From Candidatus Rokuibacteriota bacterium (GTDB lineage Bacteria; Methylomirabilota; Methylomirabilia; Rokubacteriales; CSP1-6), in the NCBI GenBank assembly GCA_016201645.1, contig JACQCL010000010.1:1-6997 (forward strand): 6,997 nt of DNA. The letters are read 5' to 3'. Under the pieces are notes generated by a model that was not told the DNA's origin, made no database searches, and worked only from the letters and a program-made list of their open reading frames with translations. A program made the position numbers and the translations under genes. Shown piece after piece: positions 1 to 6,762 of this stretch. Within the stretch, counting starts at the first letter, position 1; each line of letters opens with the position of its first letter.

Positions 1-208
1 ATACGGCCTGGGCTACCAGATCGAAGTCCCGGCGGGGCGGTATCATGTCTTTGCGACGACGGCCAACCTGAAAGGCCACAAGGCTTATTATTCTGAATTT
101 GTCAGATGCGGTTTGAGGGTGGACTGCGCGTCTCATAACCCGATTGTGGTAACGGTGGTCGGCGGCCAGTCCGTGGTCGCCATAGACCCGCATGATTGGT
201 ACAAGTGA
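1..208 (+). CDS. C-terminal fragment of an unidentified, probably exported beta-rich protein
   Basis: This is the 3' end of a gene whose start lies left of the window. It reads in the frame beginning at base 2 and ends at TGA 206-208, giving 68 visible residues. The fragment is rich in beta-prone residues. It contains GYQIEVPAGRYHVFAT, then KAYYSEFVRCG, a second cysteine six residues after the first (C36 and C42 of the fragment), and a DPHDWYK tail. The VPAGRYHVFA stretch resembles the edge of a carboxypeptidase-regulatory-like (transthyretin-fold) beta-sandwich, as found in secreted and surface proteins, and the cysteine pair could form a disulfide outside the cytoplasm. This resemblance is from memory. 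The signal peptide and most of the protein are not visible, so no function is assigned. Its stop overlaps the GTG start of the next gene (GTGA 205-208), suggesting co-translation. Base composition is less GC-rich than in the housekeeping genes downstream. Confidence 0.72.
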   Translation, partial: YGLGYQIEVPAGRYHVFATTANLKGHKAYYSEFVRCGLRVDCASHNPIVVTVVGGQSVVAIDPHDWYK

Positions 209-717
209 CGAGCGAACGCTCGCCGGTCGTCTTCAATGAGGCCTCCTTTCGAAATGTCGTCGGATATACGATCATTTGGTGGCTCCTGTTCGGGTTCTTT
301 GTCGGCGCACTGATCTGGCGCCGGCCGATTGTCGCCCAGGCGCCGGTCTGGTGGCTGCTGGTCGCGGGCGCGATCGTGATGCTGCCGTCCGGGCTTCTGA
401 TCTACATCTTCTTCCATGGCGGCAAGAGCGTCACCGTGCAGGATGACGGGCTGGTCATCGAACTCTGGATTTCACGGCTTCTTCGTCTGAATCGAGCGCA
501 AAGAGTCCGGTGGGAGGAAATGCGGCGGGTCATCTACCAGGTGATTCCCGGCGCGAAAGGGTCCACGGTCAAGCTTTCGCTCGATACGGCCAGGAGTCGG
601 GATGTCTTCTGGTCGATCTGTTTTGACGATCGAGAACTCAGGCGCCTTAGGGAAATCTTGAGGGAGAAGTTGGGGAACGACAAGGTCGAGCTGAGAGGTT
701 CCGGAAGCGGGTTGTGA
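205..717 (+). CDS. Small two-helix membrane protein with possible PH-like domain, function unknown
   Basis: This gene encodes a 170-residue protein I do not recognise as a named family. Two hydrophobic segments are clear, at about residues 18-38 (rich in Trp, Phe and Leu) and 48-70. They are followed by a soluble C-terminal domain at about 74-157. That domain begins with SVTVQDDGLVIE, alternates short beta-like stretches, and ends in a charged amphipathic helix (RELRRLREILREKLG). Two membrane helices followed by a strand-rich domain and a closing helix resemble bacterial PH-domain (DUF304-like) membrane proteins, but this is inference from pattern. I chose the GTG at 205 because it forms a GTGA overlap with the upstream stop. 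A TTG three codons earlier (196) is the alternative. No good Shine-Dalgarno sequence precedes either start, which fits translational coupling. coaE begins 10 bases after the stop, so this gene may head or share the coaE-rsmA transcript. Confidence 0.78.
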   Translation: MTSERSPVVFNEASFRNVVGYTIIWWLLFGFFVGALIWRRPIVAQAPVWWLLVAGAIVMLPSGLLIYIFFHGGKSVTVQDDGLVIELWISRLLRLNRAQRVRWEEMRRVIYQVIPGAKGSTVKLSLDTARSRDVFWSICFDDRELRRLREILREKLGNDKVELRGSGSGL

Positions 718-727
718 GTATTCGCAT

Positions 728-1366
728 ATGAAACGGCGGTTTCTGCTGGTGGGGCTGACGGGGGGGGTTGGGACCGGGAAGAGCATGGTCTCCCGGATGC
801 TCCGGGATCTGGGCTGCTTGATCATCGACGCCGACCTCCTGGCGCGGGAGGTCGTCGAGCCCGGCGAGCCCGCCTACGACAGGATCGTCGCCGAGTTCGG
901 CCGGCAGATCCTCGAGGCCGACGGCCGGATCGACAGGCAGAAGCTGGGGGCGCTGGTCTTCGCCGATCCCGCCAAGCGGAAACGGCTGGAGGAGTTCACC
1001 CATCCGGAGATCCGGCAGCGCCAGGCCGGGATTCTGGCGGAGCTGATGACGGAGGCGTTCGAGGGGATCGTCATCTTCGATGCGGCCCTTCTCGTGGAGA
1101 CGGGCGGCGCCAAGAACATGGACCGTCTCGTCGTCGTGTACGCCAGCGAGGCGGTCCAGCAGAGACGCCTCATGCTCAGGGACGACATCTCCGAGACGGA
1201 GGCGCGAGAGAAGATCCGGAGCCAGATGCCGCTATCCCTCAAGGTGAAGCAGGCGCACTACGTGGTGGACAACTCCGGGACCCGCGCGGAGACCGAGCGC
1301 CGGGTCCAGGAGGTCCATCAAGCCCTCCTCGCCGACCTCGCCGCGCTCGACGTCACTTCCTCGTGA
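728..1366 (+). CDS. coaE: Dephospho-CoA kinase
   Basis: CoaE catalyses the last step of coenzyme A synthesis in the cytoplasm, phosphorylating the 3'-hydroxyl of dephospho-CoA with ATP. The 212-residue protein is the usual length and carries the family signatures in order. These are the P-loop GLTGGVGTGKS at 9-19 (Lys18), DADLLARE at 34-41, HPEIR at 92-96, the FDAALLVETG segment at 117-126, a lid region with RRLMLRDDISETEA at about 146-159, and QMPLSLKVKQAHYVVDNSG at 166-184. The segment usually read as DIPLLFE is DAALLVE here, a mild departure. The ATG at 728 lies eight codons before the P-loop, as expected; the ribosome binding site is weak. The gene ends in a GTGA overlap with rsmA, so the two are probably translationally coupled. 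All five P-loop glycines use GGG, creating an 8-G run and a G-quadruplex-like tract. Confidence 0.97.
   Translation: MKRRFLLVGLTGGVGTGKSMVSRMLRDLGCLIIDADLLAREVVEPGEPAYDRIVAEFGRQILEADGRIDRQKLGALVFADPAKRKRLEEFTHPEIRQRQAGILAELMTEAFEGIVIFDAALLVETGGAKNMDRLVVVYASEAVQQRRLMLRDDISETEAREKIRSQMPLSLKVKQAHYVVDNSGTRAETERRVQEVHQALLADLAALDVTSS
751..778 (+). other. G-quadruplex-type tract inside the coaE P-loop codons
   Basis: Four runs of three or more G lie close together on the coding strand: G4 at 751-754, G8 at 760-767, G3 at 770-772 and G3 at 776-778. The loops are 5, 2 and 3 bases. This meets the usual G3+/N1-7 definition of a potential quadruplex. It begins 24 bases after the first base of the coaE start codon, so a folded mRNA could sit near the initiating ribosome. 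The tract encodes Gly9 to Gly17 of the P-loop, so protein constraint contributes. However, the equivalent ftsK P-loop uses GGC and GGA for its glycines. Whether it folds or regulates anything is unknown. Confidence 0.45.
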
Positions 1367-2172
1367 CCACCACCGGCCGCCGCCGGGTCCTGGGGCAGCA
1401 CTTCCTGCGAGACGCCAGCGCTGCCCGCGCCATCGCCGACCTGGCGCGTCTGACCCGGGACGACCTCTGCGTCGAGATCGGCCCGGGCGAGGGCGCGCTC
1501 ACCTTCCTTCTGTCTGATCGGGCCGGCCGGCTCCTCGCCCTGGAGGTTGACGAGGCCCTCATCGCCGAGCTTCGCCCTCGGCTCAGGTCGCTCTCTCACG
1601 TCGAGGTGCGCTGCGCCGATGCCCGAAGGTTCGACTACTCGACACTGCCCGCTCTCAAGCCATCACCCGAGGGCCGGGTGGTCGTCGTGGGGAATCTTCC
1701 GTACAGCGTGTCCAAGCCGATCCTTGAGCGCCTCGTGGAGTCGCGTGGGGCGATCTCCGAGATGGTCCTCACGCTCCAGAAGGAGGTCGCCGAGCGGATC
1801 GCGGCAGGGCCGGGCTCGAAGCGCTACGGGTCGCTTTCGGTCCTGACCCAGCTCTACTGCGACGTCCGCCTGGCGGCGACGATCCCTCCCGGGGCCTTCA
1901 GGCCGCCCCCCAAAGTGGACTCCGCTGTCGTTCACCTCAGGGTTCTGGCGGCCCCCCGCGTGCGGGTGAGGGATGAGGGCGGCTTTCGGCGCGTAGTGAA
2001 AGCGGCGTTCGGCCAACGGCGGAAGACCCTGGCCAACGCCCTGGCCGGCGGGCTCCACTCGAGCGTGGCGACGGCGCGGCAGCGGCTCGCGGCTGTCGGC
2101 ATCGAGCCGGCGCGCCGCGCCGAAACGCTGTCACTGGAAGAGTTTTCCCGCCTTTCAGAAGTCTTCTCCTGA
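1363..2172 (+). CDS. rsmA: 16S rRNA (adenine1518-N6/adenine1519-N6)-dimethyltransferase
   Basis: RsmA (KsgA) uses S-adenosylmethionine to dimethylate two adjacent adenines in the helix 45 loop near the 3' end of 16S rRNA, a late checkpoint in small-subunit assembly. The 269-residue protein is full length. Visible motifs are GQHFLRD at 11-17, the SAM-binding motif VEIGPGEGALT at 37-47, the acidic LEVDEAL at 60-66, the catalytic NLPYSVSKPIL at 111-121, LQKEVAERI at 138-146, FRPPPKVDSAVV at 179-190, and the C-terminal helical segment FRRVVKAAFGQRRKTLANAL at 207-226. The start is the GTG at 1363, which overlaps the coaE stop as GTGA and leaves the normal short basic N-terminus before GQHFL. No strong Shine-Dalgarno sequence is seen, consistent with re-initiation after coaE. 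A 72-base gap follows before rnj. Confidence 0.97.
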   Translation: MTTTGRRRVLGQHFLRDASAARAIADLARLTRDDLCVEIGPGEGALTFLLSDRAGRLLALEVDEALIAELRPRLRSLSHVEVRCADARRFDYSTLPALKPSPEGRVVVVGNLPYSVSKPILERLVESRGAISEMVLTLQKEVAERIAAGPGSKRYGSLSVLTQLYCDVRLAATIPPGAFRPPPKVDSAVVHLRVLAAPRVRVRDEGGFRRVVKAAFGQRRKTLANALAGGLHSSVATARQRLAAVGIEPARRAETLSLEEFSRLSEVFS

Positions 2173-2184
2173 GAGCAAATTCCT

Positions 2185-2212
2185 TCGACCTGCTGAACCC
2201 GGATGGTAAGAT
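2185..2212 (+). promoter_or_regulatory. Candidate sigma-70-type promoter for rnj (weak)
   Basis: This lies in the only real intergenic gap. TCGACC (2185-2190) matches four of six bases of the -35 consensus, and TAAGAT (2207-2212) matches four of six of the -10 consensus, with a 16-base spacer. Transcription would start near 2218-2220, leaving a leader of about 25 bases containing the rnj ribosome binding site. The match is weak and could be chance. Its position between two tight gene groups is the main support. Confidence 0.3.
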
Positions 2213-2229
2213 GAAAGGGCTCAAACGAT

Positions 2230-2234
2230 AGGAG
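2230..2234 (+). promoter_or_regulatory. Shine-Dalgarno sequence for rnj
   Basis: AGGAG lies 10 bases before the GTG at 2245 and is one of the clearest ribosome binding sites in the window. It supports the GTG start of rnj, for which no ATG lies nearby in frame, and independent initiation of this gene rather than coupling to rsmA. Confidence 0.65.
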
Positions 2235-2244
2235 TTTAGCCCGC

Positions 2245-3942
2245 GTGAACGTCGCCTTGGATCCCGATCCCATCGCCCACCCGACGGAACCGTCCGTGCG
2301 CCTGATTCCCCTGGGCGGGCTGGGGGAAATCGGGTTGAACATGATGCTGGTGGAGTCCGGCGACGACCTGATCGCCGTGGATTGCGGCGTCATGTTCCCC
2401 GACGACGAGATGCTGGGCATTGACCGCGTCATCCCGGATTTCGCCTACCTCCTCGGCAAGCGCGACGCCTTCAGGGCGGTGCTCCTCACCCACGGTCACG
2501 AGGACCACATCGGCGCCCTGCCGTACTTGTTGCGGGAGGTGAACGCGCCGATCTACGGCACGCCGCTGACCCTGGCGCTCGTCAAAGATCGCCTGGGCGA
2601 GCACGGGCTTGCGGAAAAAGCGGACCTCCGGCCCATGAGACCGCGGGACGTGATCGAGCTGGGGCCGTTCCGGGTGGAGCCGGTTCGCGTCACCCACTCG
2701 ATCGCAGACGGGATCGGCCTGGCCATTGACACGCCGGTCGGAACGATCGTCCACACCGGCGACTTCAAGCTGGATCCCAGCCCGATCGATCACGAGTATC
2801 CCGACTACCGGCGATTCGCCGAACTGGGCGAGCGCGGCGTCCTCTGCCTCTGCTCCGACTCGACCAACGTCGACCGTCCCGGGCATACGCGATCTGAAAC
2901 CGAGGTCGGCGCCGCCCTGGCGCAGCGCTTCGAGAAGGCGCGCGGGCGGATCATCCTGGCCACGTTCGCCTCGCACATCCATCGGATCCAGCAGGTTCTG
3001 GACCTGGCTCTGCGCTTCAAGCGCAAGGTCGCACTCCTGGGCATGAGCATGGTGGGGAATGTCCGGATCGCCAGCGAGCTCGGGTACCTCAAGATCCCGG
3101 ACGGCGTGATCCTGCCGCTCGAGGAATTGGCGGAGCTGCCCGCCTCGCGTCAGGTCGTCCTGTCGACCGGGAGCCAGGGCGAGGAGCATTCCGCCCTGGC
3201 CCTCATGGCCGCCAAAGAGCACAAGTCCATCCAGGTCGAGCCGGGGGACCTGGTCATCCTCTCCGCCCGGATCATCCCCGGCAACGAGCGGGTGATCGGC
3301 CGGGTGATCAACGCGCTCTTCCGGCTGGGCGCCGAGGTCCTCTGGGAGGACGTGGCCTTCGTCCACGTCTCCGGCCACGCGAGCCAGGAGGATCTGAAGT
3401 TGATGCTGAACCTCACGCGCCCGCGCTACTTCATTCCGGTCCACGGCGAGTACCGCCACCTGCTCATGCACGCGCGGCTCGCGGAAGGCCTCGGCATGCC
3501 CCAGGAACGGATCTTTGTCATCGAGGACGGCCTGGGCGTGGAATTCACCAAGACGGCGGGGCGGGTGCTGGGGCGCTTTCCCACCGGGCGCGTGCTGGTG
3601 GACGGCAAGGGAATCGGCGACGTGGGGGCCGTCGTCTTGAGAGACCGCCAGCTTCTCGCCCAGGACGGAATGGTCGTCGTCGCGCTGACGGTGGACAAGA
3701 ACACGGGCGAGCTCTTGGCCGGCCCGGAGATCGCCTCCCGCGGCTTCGTCTATGTGAAGGAGTCCGAGGAGTTGCTCGAAGAGGTCAAGGCGACGATCCG
3801 CGAGGCGCTGGCTCTGCGGGAGCCTGCCACGCCGGTGGAGCGGGAGCTCTTAGGTGCGCTCGTGAAAGGTGCGGTCCGTCGCTTCATCAACCAACGATTC
3901 CAGCGCAAACCCGTCGTGCTGCCCGTGATCATGGAAGTCTGA
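2245..3942 (+). CDS. rnj: Ribonuclease J (metallo-beta-lactamase/beta-CASP)
   Basis: RNase J is a zinc-dependent 5'-to-3' exonuclease and endonuclease that matures rRNA and degrades mRNA in many bacteria. The 565-residue protein is close to the 555 residues of B. subtilis RNase J1. The metallo-beta-lactamase core shows HGHEDH at 83-88, THS with His151, and HTGDFK at 170-175 (Asp173). The beta-CASP part shows SDSTNVDRPG, ATFASHIHR at 239-247 (SHIH 243-246), STGSQGE at 307-313, HVSGHAS at 374-380 (His378) and PVHGEYRHL at 398-406 (His400). The C-terminal domain, from about 450 to the end, is also present, so the enzyme appears complete and catalytically intact. The start is the GTG at 2245, with AGGAG 10 bases upstream. 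Its TGA shares one base with the ATG of ftsK, indicating a common transcript. RsmA acts at the 3' end of 16S rRNA and RNase J can trim its 5' end, so the neighbourhood has a ribosome-maturation theme. Confidence 0.97.
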   Translation: MNVALDPDPIAHPTEPSVRLIPLGGLGEIGLNMMLVESGDDLIAVDCGVMFPDDEMLGIDRVIPDFAYLLGKRDAFRAVLLTHGHEDHIGALPYLLREVNAPIYGTPLTLALVKDRLGEHGLAEKADLRPMRPRDVIELGPFRVEPVRVTHSIADGIGLAIDTPVGTIVHTGDFKLDPSPIDHEYPDYRRFAELGERGVLCLCSDSTNVDRPGHTRSETEVGAALAQRFEKARGRIILATFASHIHRIQQVLDLALRFKRKVALLGMSMVGNVRIASELGYLKIPDGVILPLEELAELPASRQVVLSTGSQGEEHSALALMAAKEHKSIQVEPGDLVILSARIIPGNERVIGRVINALFRLGAEVLWEDVAFVHVSGHASQEDLKLMLNLTRPRYFIPVHGEYRHLLMHARLAEGLGMPQERIFVIEDGLGVEFTKTAGRVLGRFPTGRVLVDGKGIGDVGAVVLRDRQLLAQDGMVVVALTVDKNTGELLAGPEIASRGFVYVKESEELLEEVKATIREALALREPATPVERELLGALVKGAVRRFINQRFQRKPVVLPVIMEV

Positions 3943-6086
3943 TGGCAAGAGCGGTGGCCAGCAAGGGCAGAGCGCATCCAGGAAGGTGGCAGCGCGAGGT
4001 CAAGGGCATCGCGGCCCTGGCCCTCGCCGGATTCAGCGCCTTCGCGCTGGCGATCTTCGATCCACGGCTCAGGCTCGGAGATCAGGCCAGCCCCGTCGGC
4101 CCCCTCGGGGTGTGGCTCGGCTGGGCGATTTTCCGGGCGTTCGGCTACGCCGGCTACGTCTTGCCGCTGGCCTTGGCCTTCTACGGCGTCAGCACGTTCT
4201 TCCGCCGGGGGCTCGGCGTCCGCTGGCCCGCGCTGACCGGCTGTGCGTGCCTCGTGGTGTCCCTGACTGGGCTCCTGGCCCGCGCCTCCGACACCCTGAA
4301 AGGGGTTCCCAAGGGCGGCATCTTCGGCTGGGGCGTCGTCGAGCTGCTCAGGCTCTCGGTGGGAGAGGCCGGCGCGCTCCTCGTGCTGCTCGCTCTCATC
4401 CCCATCGGCGGGCTTTTCCTGACCCAAGCCTCCTACGCGGCGCTGCTCAGCGTTCTGCGAGAGTGGCTGAGGACGCTCCACAGGCGGACCAAGGCCGAGC
4501 CGCGTCCGGTCGAGCTTTCGGTGGTGCCGGCGGCTCCCGCCCTTCTGGCGGAGACGGTGCTCGATCCAGTTCCACCCCCGATCGTGGTGGAGCCTCAGAA
4601 GCCCAAGCCGGGGCTGGCCGAGCGGGGACTTGCCTGGCAGGAAACCTTTGACTTCGGCAAGGGCGGCCGGACGGCATTCCAGCTGCCTCCCATCGGGCTC
4701 CTCAAAGCACCCCCCGAAGCGGAGCTCCGTCAGACGCGCGAAGAGCTCCAGGCCAACGCCGACATCCTGAGGAAGAAGCTCCAGGATTTCGGCGTCGAGG
4801 GGCGCATCGTCCAGGTGAACCCAGGGCCGGTCATCACCTCCTACGAGTTCGAGCCGGCGCCGGGGATCAAGGTCAGCCAGGTGGTGAACCTGGCCGACGA
4901 CCTGGCGCTCGCCATGAAGGCGGCGTCGGTCCGCATCGTGGGGCCGATCCCGGGGCGGGGGACCGTGGCGATGGAAGTGCCCAACCCGGAGATCGCCAGC
5001 GTCTATCTGAGGGAGATCCTCGTCTCCCGGGAGTTTGTCGGGTCGAAAGGGAAGCTTCCCCTGGCTCTCGGCAAGGACGCCATCGGCACGCCGTACGTGG
5101 CCGACCTCACCCAGATGCCCCATCTCCTCATCGCTGGCGCCACGGGCAGTGGAAAGAGCGTCGGGCTGAACGCGATGATCTGCTCGATCCTCTACAAGGC
5201 GACGCCGGCAGAGGTGCGCTTCCTGATGATCGATCCCAAGCGCCTGGAGCTCGGGATCTACGAGGGGATCCCCCATTTGATGGCGCCCGTGGTGACCGAC
5301 GCCCGTGAGGCCGCGGCGCGCCTCAAGTGGATCGTGGGGAAGATGGACGCGCGCTATAAATTGCTCGCCGAACGGCACGTCAGGAACATTGAGAGCCACA
5401 ACCGGGAGGTCTCCGCCGGGGAACGGCTCCCGTACTGGGTGGTGATCGTGGACGAGCTGGCCGACCTCATGATGGCCTCCGCCGGCGAGGTTCAGAACTC
5501 GCTGGTTCGGCTCGCCCAGGTAGCCCGTGCGGTCGGGATCCATCTGATCATCGCCACCCAACGCCCCTCGGTGGACGTGATCACCGGGCTCATCAAGGCC
5601 AACTTCCCCGCGCGGATTGCCTTCCAGGTGGCCTCGAAGGTGGACTCGCGCACGGTGCTGGATGGTAACGGCGCCGAGACGCTCCTCGGGCGCGGGGACA
5701 TGCTCTTCGTCCCACCCGGGACCTCGCGCCCGGTCCGCATTCATGGGTCGTGGGTGGCGGAGGACGAGACGAAGGCGGTCTGCGATTTCCTCCGGAAGCA
5801 GGGGAGTGCCGTGTACGAAGAGATCGGGTCCGCCGGCGAGGAGGCGAGCGGCGAGATGGCCGCGGTGGCCGAGCGCGACGAGATCTACTGGGACGCCGTC
5901 CAGCTCGTCATCTCCCAGCGCCAGGCCTCGATCTCGTTCCTCCAGCGGCGGCTCCGCCTCGGCTACCCCAAGGCCGCCCGCTTCATTGACATGATGGAAC
6001 AGGATCGCATCATCGGTCCCGGCGACGGCGCCAAGCCCCGCGAGGTGCTGGTCGGCGCGGACTTCCTTGCCAGACGAGCCAAGTGA
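3942..6086 (+). CDS. ftsK: DNA translocase FtsK/SpoIIIE
   Basis: FtsK is a septum-anchored, ATP-driven hexameric motor that pumps chromosomal DNA through the closing division septum and promotes dimer resolution. The 714-residue protein is compact (E. coli 1329, B. subtilis SpoIIIE 787). It has a basic N-terminus, four likely membrane helices (about 22-39, 68-87, 95-113 and 143-161) and a short proline-rich linker (about 178-245) in place of E. coli's long one. The alpha domain follows from about 255. The RecA-like beta domain has Walker A GATGSGKS at 399-406 (Lys405), IDPKRLELGIYEGIPHL, Walker B VIVDELADLM at about 501-510, and the ATQRPSVDVITGLIKANFP segment. A DNA-reading gamma winged helix (about 645-706, DEIYWDAVQLVISQRQASIS) closes the protein. 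The ATG at 3942 overlaps the rnj stop by one base. The ftsK-then-lolA order is also found in E. coli. Confidence 0.97.
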   Translation: MARAVASKGRAHPGRWQREVKGIAALALAGFSAFALAIFDPRLRLGDQASPVGPLGVWLGWAIFRAFGYAGYVLPLALAFYGVSTFFRRGLGVRWPALTGCACLVVSLTGLLARASDTLKGVPKGGIFGWGVVELLRLSVGEAGALLVLLALIPIGGLFLTQASYAALLSVLREWLRTLHRRTKAEPRPVELSVVPAAPALLAETVLDPVPPPIVVEPQKPKPGLAERGLAWQETFDFGKGGRTAFQLPPIGLLKAPPEAELRQTREELQANADILRKKLQDFGVEGRIVQVNPGPVITSYEFEPAPGIKVSQVVNLADDLALAMKAASVRIVGPIPGRGTVAMEVPNPEIASVYLREILVSREFVGSKGKLPLALGKDAIGTPYVADLTQMPHLLIAGATGSGKSVGLNAMICSILYKATPAEVRFLMIDPKRLELGIYEGIPHLMAPVVTDAREAAARLKWIVGKMDARYKLLAERHVRNIESHNREVSAGERLPYWVVIVDELADLMMASAGEVQNSLVRLAQVARAVGIHLIIATQRPSVDVITGLIKANFPARIAFQVASKVDSRTVLDGNGAETLLGRGDMLFVPPGTSRPVRIHGSWVAEDETKAVCDFLRKQGSAVYEEIGSAGEEASGEMAAVAERDEIYWDAVQLVISQRQASISFLQRRLRLGYPKAARFIDMMEQDRIIGPGDGAKPREVLVGADFLARRAK

Positions 6087-6089
6087 TCC

Positions 6090-6758
6090 GTGGTCCACGT
6101 CCTCCCGCTGGCTCTGGCTGTGCTCGTGTGGATCCTCCCGCCGCCGTCGGCAGCGGCCCAGCCCCTGGAGGACGTGGTGGCGGGAGTCGAAGGAGTTTAC
6201 GCCCGTATCGCGGATCTCCGCGCTGATTTCACCCAGGAGGCGTTCAACAAGAGCCTGGGCCAGACGATCAGGGCCGACGGGACCGTGTACCTGAAGCGGC
6301 CGGGGAAGATGCGGTGGGAGTACCGGACACCGTCGCCGCAGCAGATCATCTCCGACGGCCAATCGCTCTGGGTCTATACGCCCGACCTGAACCAGGTCAA
6401 CGTGGGCGAGGCGCCGCGCGCCCTGGCGGGGCCGGCGGGAAGCTTCCTCGCGGGGTTGGGAAAGGTGAGAGAAGAGTTCACGGCGCGCTATCTGAACCCC
6501 GCGGTCAGAACGGATGAGGACGGCAACCCCGTCCTCGACCTCACCCCCAAGCGCCCCACACCGGTGCTGACCCGCCTGATTCTCGCCGTTGATGGGAAAG
6601 ACTTCCTGGTGAGGAGGGCCGTCCTCTACGACCAGTTCGACAACACGGTCACCATGCTGTTCACGCGGATTGCCGTCAACGCGGGCTTGGCCGAGCGGCT
6701 TTTCACCTTCACGCCCCCCAAGGGGGTCGCCGTTGTCCCGCTGGAACCGATGAGGTAG
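6090..6758 (+). CDS. lolA: Outer-membrane lipoprotein carrier protein LolA
   Basis: LolA is the periplasmic shuttle that accepts lipoproteins from the inner-membrane LolCDE transporter and carries them to the outer membrane. The 222-residue precursor is a little longer than E. coli LolA. Family features are ADFTQEAFNKSLGQTIRADG at about 43-62, GTVYLKRPGKMRWEYRTPSP, QQIISDGQSLWVYTPDLNQV, and the strand-rich C-terminal half ending FTFTPPKGVAVV. A short signal peptide spans 1-23, ending AAA before Gln24; no lipobox cysteine is present, so the product should be soluble. The start is the GTG at 6090, just 3 bases after the ftsK TGA. The gene is in the same frame as ftsK, so that TGA prevents any longer start. 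Consequently the n-region (MVHV) has no Lys or Arg, which is unusual. No clear Shine-Dalgarno sequence precedes it, so coupling to ftsK termination is likely. Confidence 0.93.
   Translation: MVHVLPLALAVLVWILPPPSAAAQPLEDVVAGVEGVYARIADLRADFTQEAFNKSLGQTIRADGTVYLKRPGKMRWEYRTPSPQQIISDGQSLWVYTPDLNQVNVGEAPRALAGPAGSFLAGLGKVREEFTARYLNPAVRTDEDGNPVLDLTPKRPTPVLTRLILAVDGKDFLVRRAVLYDQFDNTVTMLFTRIAVNAGLAERLFTFTPPKGVAVVPLEPMR
6752..6755 (+). promoter_or_regulatory. Shine-Dalgarno sequence for yajQ
   Basis: GAGG sits inside the last codons of lolA, with 7 bases between it and the ATG at 6763. It supports that start and co-transcription with lolA. Confidence 0.55.
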
Positions 6759-6762
6759 GCCA

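Noticed and set aside
2179..2189. An 11-base string (ATTCCTTCGAC) in the rsmA-rnj gap that recurs near 6776-6786 at the start of yajQ
   Set aside because: The second copy encodes the conserved NSFD residues of YajQ, the match does not extend, and one short repeat can arise by chance.
2173..2244. Possible terminator after rsmA
   Set aside because: No stable GC-rich hairpin followed by a T run is visible; the only pairing is a four-base stem between GAGC and GCTC with a long loop.
2236..3471. A 411-codon open frame on the minus strand opposite rnj
   Set aside because: It is also in codon register with rnj and is explained by absence of TTA, CTA and TCA codons there. No recognisable domain or ribosome binding site was seen.
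3986..4651. A 221-codon + strand frame inside ftsK
   Set aside because: It is an Arg/Gly/Ala-rich shadow frame over the ftsK membrane region and linker, without motifs of its own.
5049..5060. A perfect 12-base palindrome (GGGAAGCTTCCC) in ftsK
   Set aside because: One or two such palindromes are expected by chance in about 7 kb, it lies in well-explained coding sequence, and no second copy was noticed.
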